This document shows, piece after piece, positions 45,549 to 53,124 of a stretch of 64,000 nucleotides of DNA. This stretch comes from JAPLFM01 sp964650885 (GTDB lineage: Bacteria > Bacteroidota > Ignavibacteria > Kapaibacteriales > UBA2268). The stretch covers positions 14,226 through 78,225 of the forward strand of contig CAZYXG010000007.1 of NCBI GenBank assembly GCA_964650885.1, read 5' to 3'. The position numbers and the translations under genes are program-made. The notes under the pieces were generated by a model that was not told where the DNA came from, searched no databases, and saw only the letters and a program-made list of their open reading frames with translations. Every line of letters starts with the position of its first letter. Position 1 is the first letter of the stretch.

Positions 45549-46577
45549 ATGCAAAATAATTTTGAAAATATTGATTTGAAGAATGTTCTTTCTCATCCAA
45601 ACGATGAAAAGGAACATTCTTGCAATCAAGACCATAAACATGATGAACACGCCCACGGCCATAAAAAAGGACACCACCACCATCATCACAATATTGATTT
45701 CAATACAATGTCTGCTCGTTTGTTGTTTTCGGTAGTTTTGAATTTCCTAATATCTTTATTTCAAATTGTAGGCGGAATTCTTTCTGGTTCACTTTCTTTA
45801 ATATCAGATTCTCTACATAATCTGAGTGATTCCATTTCGATTTTCTTTTCATATTTGGCTATTAAAATAGGCGGCAAAAAATCAGACAATAAAAAAACTT
45901 ATGGCTATAAGCGAGTTGAAATATTAACAGCATTTTTTAATTCTATTACTTTGATTGCTATTTGTATATTTATGATCTATGAAGCCATAGTAAGACTTTT
46001 CAGCCCAGCTGAAATTAATGCACCAATAATGCTTGGTGTGGCAGTCTTTGGTTTGCTCGCTAATTTAATTTCAGTATTGCTGCTTAGAAAAGATAAAGCC
46101 AAAAGCTTGAATATTAAATCGGCCTATTTGCATTTGTTGGGCGATACTATTTCTTCAGTATTAGTTATAGTTGCTGGTGTAATTATTTATTATACTAAGT
46201 TTTACTTAATAGATTTGATAATTACATTTGCTTTAAGTGCTTATTTAATTTATGAATCATATTTGGTAACATCCAATACAGTCAATATATTAATGCAATC
46301 TGTGCCCACAAATATTGATTTAGAAAAGATTCGTGAATCAATTGTGGCTCACGATGAAGTAGCTACAGCACACCACATACATATTTGGTCTATGAATGAA
46401 AATCAAATTTATTTTGAATGTCATATTGATTTCATTGAAGATTTGAAAATTAGCCAAATAGACACACTACGCTCTGATATAGCAATACTTTTAATGAAAG
46501 ATTTTGGAATAACCCACGCCACAATCCAAGCCGAATACAACTCCTGCTTAGAAAAAAACTTAATAGCAGAACTTTAA
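45549..46577 (+). CDS. Cation diffusion facilitator (zinc-type) exporter
   Basis: The 342-residue CDF protein has a histidine-rich N-terminus (HKHDEHAHGHKKGHHHHHHN), a likely metal sensor or buffer, then six membrane helices. The H-x3-D pair in SLISDSLHNLSDSISI and the later LHLLGDTISSV form the intramembrane zinc site. A C-terminal cytoplasmic domain (ATAHHIHIWSMNENQIYFE) completes the fold. It exports Zn2+ (perhaps Co2+/Cd2+) by proton antiport. The ATG at 45549 is preferred over a TTG two codons upstream. It starts eight bases after the ABC-F stop and its 3' end converges on the alcohol dehydrogenase gene with a palindromic repeat between them. Confidence 0.92.
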   Translation: MQNNFENIDLKNVLSHPNDEKEHSCNQDHKHDEHAHGHKKGHHHHHHNIDFNTMSARLLFSVVLNFLISLFQIVGGILSGSLSLISDSLHNLSDSISIFFSYLAIKIGGKKSDNKKTYGYKRVEILTAFFNSITLIAICIFMIYEAIVRLFSPAEINAPIMLGVAVFGLLANLISVLLLRKDKAKSLNIKSAYLHLLGDTISSVLVIVAGVIIYYTKFYLIDLIITFALSAYLIYESYLVTSNTVNILMQSVPTNIDLEKIRESIVAHDEVATAHHIHIWSMNENQIYFECHIDFIEDLKISQIDTLRSDIAILLMKDFGITHATIQAEYNSCLEKNLIAEL

Positions 46578-46600
46578 ATTTTATAAAACTCAACGACAAT

Positions 46601-46656
46601 ATTGCCCCCTTCAGAGAGCTGTCAGCAAGCTGACATCTCTCTTGATAGGGAGAAAT
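46601..46656. repeat. Palindromic interspersed repeat between convergent genes
   Basis: The element contains gtcagc-aa-gctgac at 46621-46634, and pairing extends outward through gagag/ctctc arms to about 46606-46650 with only a few mismatches. It therefore folds as a hairpin of about 20 bp. The same core, in inverted orientation, flanks the N gap at 47883-48045. Located between convergent genes, it could act as a bidirectional terminator or be a REP-like element. Confidence 0.7.
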
Positions 46657-46682
46657 AACATTTTTTTATTCATAACTTGTCA

Positions 46683-47729
46683 TTATTTCAAAGATGCTAT
46701 GTCAATTACAAATCTGTATTTCACATCGCCTTTTAGCATTCTTTCATAAGCTTCGTTTACTTGATTCGCATTAATTAATTCTATGTCGGAAGTGATATTA
46801 TGTTTGCCGCAGAAATCTAGCATTTCTTGTGTCTCTGCTATACCACCAATAAGTGAACCAGCGAAACTTCTTCTGCCACCAATTAAGCTGAATGAAGTTA
46901 CTGGCAATGGCTCCATTGGGGCACCAACTAAAACTAAAGCACCTTCCACTTTAAGCAAACTCAAATATTCATCTATACTATGTTGAGCCGAAACTGTATC
47001 AATAATTAAATTTAAAGACTTTGTGTAGGTAGCTAATTGCTCTTTATTTGAAGTTAGCACAACTTCGTCTGCACCTAATCTTTTTGCATCTTCCGTTTTT
47101 GATAACGATGAAGTGAATACAACAACATAAGCACCCATAGCTTTTGCTATTTTAATTGCCATGTGACCCAAACCACCAATTCCAAGTACACCAACTTTTT
47201 TACCTGGTCCAGCACCCCATTTTTTCAATGGAGAATATGTTGTAATTCCAGCACAAAGAAGTGGAGCTGTTGCTGCCAAATCCAAATTAGCTGGAATCTT
47301 TAAAACAAAACTTTTGTCAACTACTACGCTTTGAGAATAGCCACCATAAGTTTGTCCGCCTGTGTGCTTATCAAGTGAGTTGTATGTGAAAGTTGCTCCC
47401 GAATCGCAGAATTGTTCCATATCGGCTTTGCAATTCTCACATTCTCGACATGAATCTACCATACAGCCAACGCCAGCCATATCGCCAACTTTGAAATTAG
47501 TTACTCCAGATCCAACTTTTGTAATTTTACCAACTATCTCATGCCCAGGTACATTTGGGTATGTAGTTCCTTGCCATTCATTGCGAGCTGTGTGAAGGTC
47601 GGAGTGACAAATACCGCAGTAAATAATTTCAATTTCTACATCGTTTTTAGTCACTTCACGGCGTTCGATGTTAATGATTTCTAATGGTTTAGTGGCAGCT
47701 TGTGTACCAATAGCTTTTGTAGTAGTCAT
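46683..47729 (-). CDS. Zinc-dependent NAD(P) alcohol dehydrogenase, YahK/CAD type
   Basis: The 348-residue MDR-family enzyme shows the catalytic zinc ligands in YCGICHSDLHTARNEW and PGHEIVG, the structural zinc cluster CMVDSCRECENCKADMEQFC and the nucleotide-binding LGIGGLGHMAIKIAKAMGA. The wording matches the YahK/cinnamyl alcohol dehydrogenase branch, which reduces a wide range of aldehydes, mostly with NADPH. The physiological substrate is unknown. It is transcribed alone on the minus strand. Confidence 0.93.
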   Translation of the reverse strand: MTTTKAIGTQAATKPLEIINIERREVTKNDVEIEIIYCGICHSDLHTARNEWQGTTYPNVPGHEIVGKITKVGSGVTNFKVGDMAGVGCMVDSCRECENCKADMEQFCDSGATFTYNSLDKHTGGQTYGGYSQSVVVDKSFVLKIPANLDLAATAPLLCAGITTYSPLKKWGAGPGKKVGVLGIGGLGHMAIKIAKAMGAYVVVFTSSLSKTEDAKRLGADEVVLTSNKEQLATYTKSLNLIIDTVSAQHSIDEYLSLLKVEGALVLVGAPMEPLPVTSFSLIGGRRSFAGSLIGGIAETQEMLDFCGKHNITSDIELINANQVNEAYERMLKGDVKYRFVIDIASLK

Positions 47730-47882
47730 AACGATTTGTAATATTTAAGATTTGAAAAAAAGAATAATTATTAAACGTAATGAAAGAAGATTTAAGTGTA
47801 AATGCAATTTATGGCGATGAATTATGAATAATTGATTTATTAAATGACTATAATTTGAGTTTTGGCAGTCCAAACACTCCCA

Positions 47883-48045
47883 GTCAGCAAGCTGACAGCC
47901 CCCTGAAGTGGGCAATNNNNNNNNNNNNNNNNNNNNNNNNNNNNNNNNNNNNNNNNNNNNNNNNNNNNNNNNNNNNNNNNNNNNNNNNNNNNNNNNNNNN
48001 NNNNNNNNNNNNNNNNCAAGCTGACAGCCCCCTGAAGTGGGCAAT
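47883..48045. repeat. Palindromic repeat copies flanking the assembly gap
   Basis: The left copy has gtcagcaagctgac at 47883-47896 followed by agccccctgaagtgggcaat. The 29 bases at 47888-47916 are identical to the 29 bases at 48017-48045, on the two sides of the gap. Both are inverted relative to the element at 46601-46656 and share its attgccc-ctTcag-gctgtcagc half. Either a tandem repeat exists here or two contigs ended on the same repeat sequence. Confidence 0.75.
47917..48016. other. Assembly gap, 100 N
   Basis: Exactly 100 N bases, the standard placeholder for a gap of unknown size. The flanking sequences are repeats, so true length and content are unknown. The surrounding stretch 47730-48152 otherwise holds only the repeat and the LCP-gene upstream region. 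Confidence 0.99.
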
Positions 48046-48116
48046 GGTATATCTCAATTAACTAAACATACAAAAATATAATTGCGATTTTTTAACTGTT
48101 TTTGTTAACTTTTAGT

Positions 48117-48124
48117 TAATTTTG
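48117..48124 (+). promoter_or_regulatory. Putative -7 element (TAATTTTG) upstream of the LCP gene
   Basis: TAATTTTG ends 28 bases before the ATG at 48153. The only clear TTTG nearby (48101-48104) is closer than the usual spacing. Confidence 0.4.
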
Positions 48125-48152
48125 TATCCTTTTGATTTACAAAACGATTAGA

Positions 48153-49430
48153 ATGTCTGAAGAAAATATACCTGAAAAGAAAGATAGAAAGAAAGTCTAT
48201 ATAATTTTATTTTTTGTTGCATTGAGTTTGTCGCTATTGGGAGTGTGGGGTGTTAATCAGTTCCGACAAGCTAATACCACAGATTTTGAAGAGCAAACTA
48301 ATACTCCAAAAACTGATCTTGATTCCACTCAATTGCGTTTGAAACAAGCTGAGATAGAAGAACAAAACCGAAAAGATACTTTCAATATAAATGCAATTTC
48401 TGAGCTTAGTGAAAGTATTGATTTGAGTAAGTACCAAGGAAAAATCATCAATATTGCTATTACTGGTGTGGATTCCAGAATGGGCGACCGAACTAAACAT
48501 GCCGATGCCAACCATATCTTTTCTCTATTGCTGGATAGTGGAAAAATAATAATAACTTCTGTACCGCGAGATACTTACGTGGATTTGGGCTATGAAGATT
48601 CTTTAAATTTGAATAAGCTTACAATTTGCAGAGCTAGCCGAAGCCGAGAAACTTATTTGAAGGAATTGGCTAAAATTGCTGGTCTTGCTAAGATTGATTA
48701 TTATGTTGAGTTTGGTTTTGCCCAAGCAATGGGCTTGATTGAATTTTTGGGTTATTCCAATCCAAATGCGACTTTGCAAGTGCTTCGTTCACGCAAAGCT
48801 TTGGGTGGCGATGATTACCAACGCTGCTATAATCAAGGGCAATTTATGCGTCAGGCAATTCTGAAAAATGCAAGTAAAGCAGAAGGGTTGACAGGGGAGT
48901 TTCTAATTCGTGGTGGGCTTTTCTTAGTGGAATCAAATTTGACTACTTCTATTGTGAAATCGCTAAACGAAACAATGCAGAAAAATGAATTCGGCAAAAA
49001 CCCAAGTGATATAAAAGTGATAGTTAAGCCAAGAATGGCAAACAAATTCAAGGTTTTTGACTTCACAGACCAAGACCAAATGAAACAATTGCAAGATAAA
49101 GCTCAGTTCTATTTTGAAACTAGAGAGAGACCAGAAGATGGAGACAATAAGAATATACAAGACTTTGTTTACCGCAGATTGATGAATGTATTGGCTAAAG
49201 CAGCTCAAGATACTGCGAAAAAACCTATGAACTCTTATAATATTTTAAAAGTTTACTTTGAACAAAGAGCTTGGTTGCAAATCCGAGACATAAAACAGAA
49301 AGATCAGGTGCGTGATGAATTTAAAACTATACTTTCTCGTTCACTAATCCGAGCAAAAAAAGAAAAACAAGCCAAAGAAATAATTGATGCTTTTGAGCTG
49401 GAAAAGGAATATTTAAAGCTAAAACAATGA
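48153..49430 (+). CDS. LytR-CpsA-Psr (LCP) domain protein
   Basis: The ATG at 48153 gives a 425-residue protein with a short cytoplasmic N-terminus, one membrane helix (VYIILFFVALSLSLLGVWGV) and an extracytoplasmic LCP domain. Landmarks are INIAITGVDSRMGDRTKHADANH, IIITSVPRDTYVDLG and LNLNKLTI, with the conserved D and R residues that bind the pyrophosphate of polyprenyl-linked glycans; VLRSRKALGGDDYQRCYNQGQFMRQ corresponds to the second conserved block. LCP proteins transfer glycopolymers to peptidoglycan or other acceptors. The C-terminal 150 residues are polar and helical with no recognised domain. A TTG seven codons upstream is a less likely start. Confidence 0.8.
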   Translation: MSEENIPEKKDRKKVYIILFFVALSLSLLGVWGVNQFRQANTTDFEEQTNTPKTDLDSTQLRLKQAEIEEQNRKDTFNINAISELSESIDLSKYQGKIINIAITGVDSRMGDRTKHADANHIFSLLLDSGKIIITSVPRDTYVDLGYEDSLNLNKLTICRASRSRETYLKELAKIAGLAKIDYYVEFGFAQAMGLIEFLGYSNPNATLQVLRSRKALGGDDYQRCYNQGQFMRQAILKNASKAEGLTGEFLIRGGLFLVESNLTTSIVKSLNETMQKNEFGKNPSDIKVIVKPRMANKFKVFDFTDQDQMKQLQDKAQFYFETRERPEDGDNKNIQDFVYRRLMNVLAKAAQDTAKKPMNSYNILKVYFEQRAWLQIRDIKQKDQVRDEFKTILSRSLIRAKKEKQAKEIIDAFELEKEYLKLKQ

Positions 49431-49474
49431 TTTTTTGCATTTTTATTGCTTAAAACGTAACAAAATGCAAAAAA
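49431..49474. terminator. AT-rich inverted repeat after the LCP gene
   Basis: ttttttgcatttt (49431-49443) and aaaatgcaaaaaa (49462-49474) form a perfect 13-bp stem with an 18-base loop directly after the LCP stop codon. Only two GC pairs are present and no strong T run follows, so termination activity is uncertain. Confidence 0.4.
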
Positions 49475-49521
49475 AATAGTTTTTATGGAAAAGAGATATT
49501 ACATATTGACAAGAATTTTCA

Positions 49522-49529
49522 TAATTTTG
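49522..49529 (+). promoter_or_regulatory. Putative -7 element (TAATTTTG) upstream of nuoE
   Basis: TAATTTTG ends 32 bases before the nuoE ATG. A TTGAC lies 13 bases upstream, closer than the usual -33 spacing. Confidence 0.4.
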
Positions 49530-49561
49530 GTAATCTTTAAATAATCTAATTTGAATAAGCA

Positions 49562-50035
49562 ATGGAAATTAAATTCAACGAAACAGAACTTCAAGAAGTT
49601 CAAACACATATTCAGAAATATCCTTCAAAGAAATCGGCAATAATGCCAGTGCTTTGGTTGGCTCAAAAGAAATTTGGTTGGCTGTCGAAAGAAGTTATGA
49701 TTTATGTGGGTGAATTGTTGGACTTACCTTATTCACACGTCTATGGTGTGGCTACATTCTATACGATGTATTTCAAGAAACCTATGGGGAAATTCCACGT
49801 ACAAGTATGTACAAACGTTTCTTGTATGTTGCTTGATGGTGATAAGATTTACGACCACGTATCGAATAAACTTGGTATAAAGCACAATGAAGCTACTGCA
49901 GATGGCAAATATTCACTTGAAGAAGTGGAATGTATGGGTGCTTGTGGCGGTGCACCAATGATTGTTATCAATGAAGATTTTTATGAAAATGTCGATATCT
50001 CTCAAGTAGATAAAATTATTGACTCTCTTAACTAA
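49562..50035 (+). CDS. nuoE: NADH-quinone oxidoreductase subunit E (24 kDa type)
   Basis: The 157-residue protein has a helical N-terminal bundle (AIMPVLWLAQKKFGWLSKEV, LPYSHVYGVATFYTMY) and a thioredoxin-like [2Fe-2S] domain whose ligands are C83, C88, C124 and C128 (VCTNVSC and ECMGACGG). In complex I it carries cluster N1a next to the NADH/FMN subunit NuoF. The same fold occurs in NAD-dependent formate dehydrogenases and hydrogenases, but the motif spacing is typical NuoE. No nuoF or nuoG is adjacent; the next gene overlaps the stop by one base and encodes a rhomboid-like protein. Confidence 0.9.
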   Translation: MEIKFNETELQEVQTHIQKYPSKKSAIMPVLWLAQKKFGWLSKEVMIYVGELLDLPYSHVYGVATFYTMYFKKPMGKFHVQVCTNVSCMLLDGDKIYDHVSNKLGIKHNEATADGKYSLEEVECMGACGGAPMIVINEDFYENVDISQVDKIIDSLN

Positions 50036-50895
50036 TGATAAAATACTCAAAATTTAGTCCAACTAAAGTTTTTCTTCTTTTTGCATCGCTAATATATCTA
50101 GCCAATTTTGTGTCTGGCGGAATATTTATGCAGAATCTTACATTAGTACCAAAGCTAGTGTTGAAGAATTACGATTTTTGGCGAATTTTCACATTTCCTT
50201 TCACAATAAATAGTTTTGAATCTTTCTTGCTATTTGCAGTATCGTTTTATTTCTTTGCTCCAAAGATTGAAAACTATTTCAATAAGAATGTATTTTTGCT
50301 TTCTTGTGGTTTGGTAAGCGTTCTCTTTGGGCTTACTTCCACTATGTTTTTCGCAGGGAATAACTATATTTTCAGTGGGTTTGAACATGTTTCTCTTTTT
50401 ATTTTGTTTTTGCATTCATTGCTAAATTTGAATAAGAAGCTGAATTTCTTCGATAAAGTTTATGTGCCTGTAAGTATTCTATCTACAAGCGTAATCACTT
50501 CTTGGGTGTTTTTTAAAAGTGTTAGCTTTATCTATGTTGGCGGAGCATTAGTACCACATTTAATTTATCCAATTAGCTTTGGCTTTTTGGTGGCAGTGGG
50601 CTTTTATTTGAGAATACTTATTTTGAACTATACAAAGATAGAGAATGAAGAGAAAATATCTAGTCTTCAAACTACTACAAAGCAAGAGTTGGAACATGCC
50701 TACGTTTCTCAGGACGAAGTGCGAAGAATTGTGAAAAAAATAGAAGATGACTTCACTGCAAGCTATCCACTTGAAAGTGATTTAAACGAAGAAAATCTCA
50801 ACGAAATACTTGATAAAATTCTTGTAAGTGGTAAAGAATCTTTAACAGAAGCTGAAAATAATTTTCTAGAATTTTATTCCAAACATTTGAAATAA
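50035..50895 (+). CDS. Rhomboid-like membrane protein without visible catalytic dyad
   Basis: The 286-residue protein has about six membrane segments in its first 200 residues, a rhomboid-like opening (LTLVPKLVLKNYDFWRIFTFPF) and a cytoplasmic C-terminal domain. The C-terminal LNEILDKILVSGKESLTEAE followed by NNFLEFYSK matches the DUF6576-type tail of Bacteroidota rhomboid proteases. I find no GASG-type serine motif; the corresponding region reads YIFSGFEHVSLFI, and the later helix has no well-placed histidine. It may be an inactive rhomboid (iRhom/derlin-like) that binds membrane proteins. It overlaps nuoE by one base and the next gene by one base. Confidence 0.6.
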   Translation: MIKYSKFSPTKVFLLFASLIYLANFVSGGIFMQNLTLVPKLVLKNYDFWRIFTFPFTINSFESFLLFAVSFYFFAPKIENYFNKNVFLLSCGLVSVLFGLTSTMFFAGNNYIFSGFEHVSLFILFLHSLLNLNKKLNFFDKVYVPVSILSTSVITSWVFFKSVSFIYVGGALVPHLIYPISFGFLVAVGFYLRILILNYTKIENEEKISSLQTTTKQELEHAYVSQDEVRRIVKKIEDDFTASYPLESDLNEENLNEILDKILVSGKESLTEAENNFLEFYSKHLK

Positions 50896-51419
50896 TGCAA
50901 AAAGCTGTTTTTTTCGATAGAGATGGAATTGTCAATCTGCGGCTCATTGATAAATATGTCCTTAATTCTGAGCAATTCGAATTTATCCCTGAAATTTTTG
51001 AAATACTAGCCAAAGTGAAAGCCAGTGGCTATTTAGCAATTGTTATCACTAACCAACAAGGCATAGGCAAAGGGCTAATGAATGATAATGATTTAGCAGC
51101 AATCCACCACGAAATGCAATATACTTTGCAATATAAATCAAAAGTGTGCTTCGATGATATATATTTCTGTGGCGATTTGAAAAGTACGAATAGTTTCAGA
51201 AGAAAGCCTAACCCTGGAATGATTTTAGAAGCTGCAGAGACTTATAAAATTGATTTGACCCACTCATTTATGATTGGAGATAGCAAAAGCGACACAGAGG
51301 CAGCAAATGCTGCTGGAGTTCAATCTATATTCGTTTCGGCAGTTGAAAAAGACGATGCAGCTAAATATAGTGTTGCAAACCATATTAAACTATCTAAATT
51401 GCTGCACGAAATTCTTTAA
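50895..51419 (+). CDS. HAD-IIIA phosphatase, GmhB-like
   Basis: The 174-residue HAD enzyme has motif I FFDRDGIVN (nucleophile D and acid D), motif II VITNQQGIGKG, RRKPNPGM and motif IV MIGDSKSDTEAANAAG. This pattern is that of D-glycero-D-manno-heptose-1,7-bisphosphate 7-phosphatase and histidinol-phosphatase. The zinc loop of typical GmhB is reduced: only one cysteine of the group (YFCGD) is present, so zinc binding is unlikely. No heptose pathway neighbours are seen, so the substrate is uncertain. Confidence 0.78.
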   Translation: MQKAVFFDRDGIVNLRLIDKYVLNSEQFEFIPEIFEILAKVKASGYLAIVITNQQGIGKGLMNDNDLAAIHHEMQYTLQYKSKVCFDDIYFCGDLKSTNSFRRKPNPGMILEAAETYKIDLTHSFMIGDSKSDTEAANAAGVQSIFVSAVEKDDAAKYSVANHIKLSKLLHEIL

Positions 51420-51435
51420 AATTAAATTATATGAT

Positions 51436-52005
51436 TTAGAATTTAGCTTCTTTACAAATGATTAATGCTTCAGTTTTTTGGTTTGTATGGTTGCGAAATT
51501 CAATTAAATCGTCAATATTGAATGAGAGAATGTCATCTACTTTAAGTAGGAACTCTTCTTTATTTAAATTGACAATTAGTTCATTGGTTATGCAGTAAAC
51601 TGTGCCTTCAGTTTTGAATGGAGCCAAAAAGTCAATATGAGTTGTTGTAAACATAATTAATTTCAATATTTCTAAAGATAAATTTGATTTCAATGACAAA
51701 ATGAACTCTTCTTTTTTATCGTCTTCCAGTAATAGGATTTCGTTCTGTACTTTGGCAAACTGCACATCATTTATAGATTTATTGCAAAGCTTTAAGTAAT
51801 CAATGAAACTGAGATTGTATGCCGATAGAATTTTATAAAAATCTATAGATTTGACATTTCTTTTTGCTTGTTCGATTTGTGAAAGAAAGCTTAGAGAAAG
51901 TCCTGTTTGCTTTGAAACAAATTCAAGAGTTTTCTCACTAATTGTGCGAAGCTGCTTCAAATTGCTTGAAAGTTCACCTTTATTAGAGTAAATTAGGTCT
52001 AGCAT
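51436..52005 (-). CDS. XRE-family transcriptional regulator with cupin-like C-terminus
   Basis: The 189-residue protein has an HTH_3/XRE domain at residues of about 13-70 (NLKQLRTISEKTLEFVSKQT, GLSLSFLSQIEQAKRNVKSI). The C-terminal part (HIDFLAPFKTEGTVYCITNE, VDDILSFNIDDLIEFRNHTN) reads like a small cupin, as in regulators that sense small metabolites. The target is unknown; it is divergent from dedA by 51 bases and may control it. A TAAATTTG element on the minus strand lies at 52052-52045, about 40 bases before its ATG. Confidence 0.78.
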   Translation of the reverse strand: MLDLIYSNKGELSSNLKQLRTISEKTLEFVSKQTGLSLSFLSQIEQAKRNVKSIDFYKILSAYNLSFIDYLKLCNKSINDVQFAKVQNEILLLEDDKKEEFILSLKSNLSLEILKLIMFTTTHIDFLAPFKTEGTVYCITNELIVNLNKEEFLLKVDDILSFNIDDLIEFRNHTNQKTEALIICKEAKF

Positions 52006-52056
52006 AGTTAGATTTATTTTTAAAATTAATCAAATTCTTAATCCCAAATTTACGAA

Positions 52057-52689
52057 ATGGAATATATATTTAGTTTTTTTGATGTCCACAAAGCGATAGA
52101 AATTATCAAAACAGTGCCTTGGCATTATGTTTTATTGATTGCATTTCTGCTTACTTTCATAGAGAATATATTTCCTCCCTCCCCGAGCGATGTACTATTA
52201 ATGTTTATGGGGAGCTTAATAAGTATTGGTACTGTGGGCTTTTTCCCTTTGTTCATCACAAGCACATTGGGAAGCATACTTGGATTTTTGCTGATGTACT
52301 GGCTTGGATTTAAGTATGGAAACAAGATTATCAAATCTAATAAATTACCTTTCATTACAAAAGAAAATTTAGCTAAACCTGAAGAGTGGTTCAAGAAATA
52401 TGGTTATTACATAATTGTAGCAAATAGATTTCTTTCTGGCACAAGAGCATTAATTTCTTTTTTTGCTGGTATTAGTGAGCTACCAATTTATAAAACAACA
52501 ATACTTTCGGCTCTTTCAGCAGCTCTTTGGAATATAATCCTTTTGCTTATTGGCTTTGAAATTGGTGAAAACATAGAACAAATGAACTATATTCTAAATA
52601 TATATGGGAAAATCCTAATACCGTTAATTGTTGTATTAATATTAGGATTTTTGCTTTACAATAAATTCAAGACTAAAAAGTTAAATTAA
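52057..52689 (+). CDS. DedA/VTT-domain membrane protein
   Basis: The 210-residue protein has the DedA layout: hydrophobic helix WHYVLLIAFLLTFIENIFPP, the loop PPSPSDVLLMFMGSL, the glycine-rich segment GSILGFLLMYWLGFKYGNKI, then KKYGYYIIVANRFLSGTRAL near residues 108-128 with the conserved R/G pair and GISELPIYKTTILSALSAALWN. DedA proteins are undecaprenyl-phosphate and phosphatidylethanolamine scramblase-related flippases. The 3' end overlaps the convergent response regulator by nine bases. Confidence 0.88.
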   Translation: MEYIFSFFDVHKAIEIIKTVPWHYVLLIAFLLTFIENIFPPSPSDVLLMFMGSLISIGTVGFFPLFITSTLGSILGFLLMYWLGFKYGNKIIKSNKLPFITKENLAKPEEWFKKYGYYIIVANRFLSGTRALISFFAGISELPIYKTTILSALSAALWNIILLLIGFEIGENIEQMNYILNIYGKILIPLIVVLILGFLLYNKFKTKKLN

Positions 52690-53073
52690 GTTTTTCTCTT
52701 GAAGTATATTGACTAATTTCTCTTTATCGAATGGCTTAACAAAATAGCCATCTACTTGATTTTTAAATGCTTTTTTGATGTTGTCAAAATCATCTAAAGC
52801 AGTATTCATAACAATTGTTGTTCGACTATTAGTGTGAATTCCTAGTTTTGTTTCATAAGTTCTGATTTCTTGAACAGCTTCTTGTCCAGTCATTCCAGGC
52901 ATCATTATATCCATAAATATGATGTCGTATTTAGTACCGCCTTCCATAGATTCTTTGTATTTTTCAAGCCCTTCAATACCATTGACTGCAATATCTACTT
53001 CGCCATACAGGCTAAGTATCTCTTGCATAACCATTCCAGTTACAAAGTCATCTTCTACGACTAATGCTTTCAT
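52681..53073 (-). CDS. Single-domain response regulator
   Basis: From the ATG at 53073, preceded by an aggaag purine tract, the product has 130 residues and consists of one receiver domain: acidic pair E7-D8-D9, phosphoacceptor D55 (FMDIMMPGM), switch T91 and K113 (FVKPFD). A TTG four codons upstream is a possible alternative. There is no output domain, so it should act in a phosphorelay or by protein interaction. The hybrid kinase gene begins upstream on the same strand, with a 39-base gap, so they probably form one signalling module. Confidence 0.9.
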   Translation of the reverse strand: MKALVVEDDFVTGMVMQEILSLYGEVDIAVNGIEGLEKYKESMEGGTKYDIIFMDIMMPGMTGQEAVQEIRTYETKLGIHTNSRTTIVMNTALDDFDNIKKAFKNQVDGYFVKPFDKEKLVNILQEKNLI

Positions 53074-53124
53074 TTTCTTCCTCAAAAATTCAATTTTAAA
53101 TTTGTACAGATTAAGTTAAATAAT

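Noticed and set aside
47745..48061. Short frames on both strands through the N gap (products with PTSGGCQL or QADSPLKWA)
   Set aside because: They consist of the palindromic repeat translated across ambiguous bases and have no independent support as genes.
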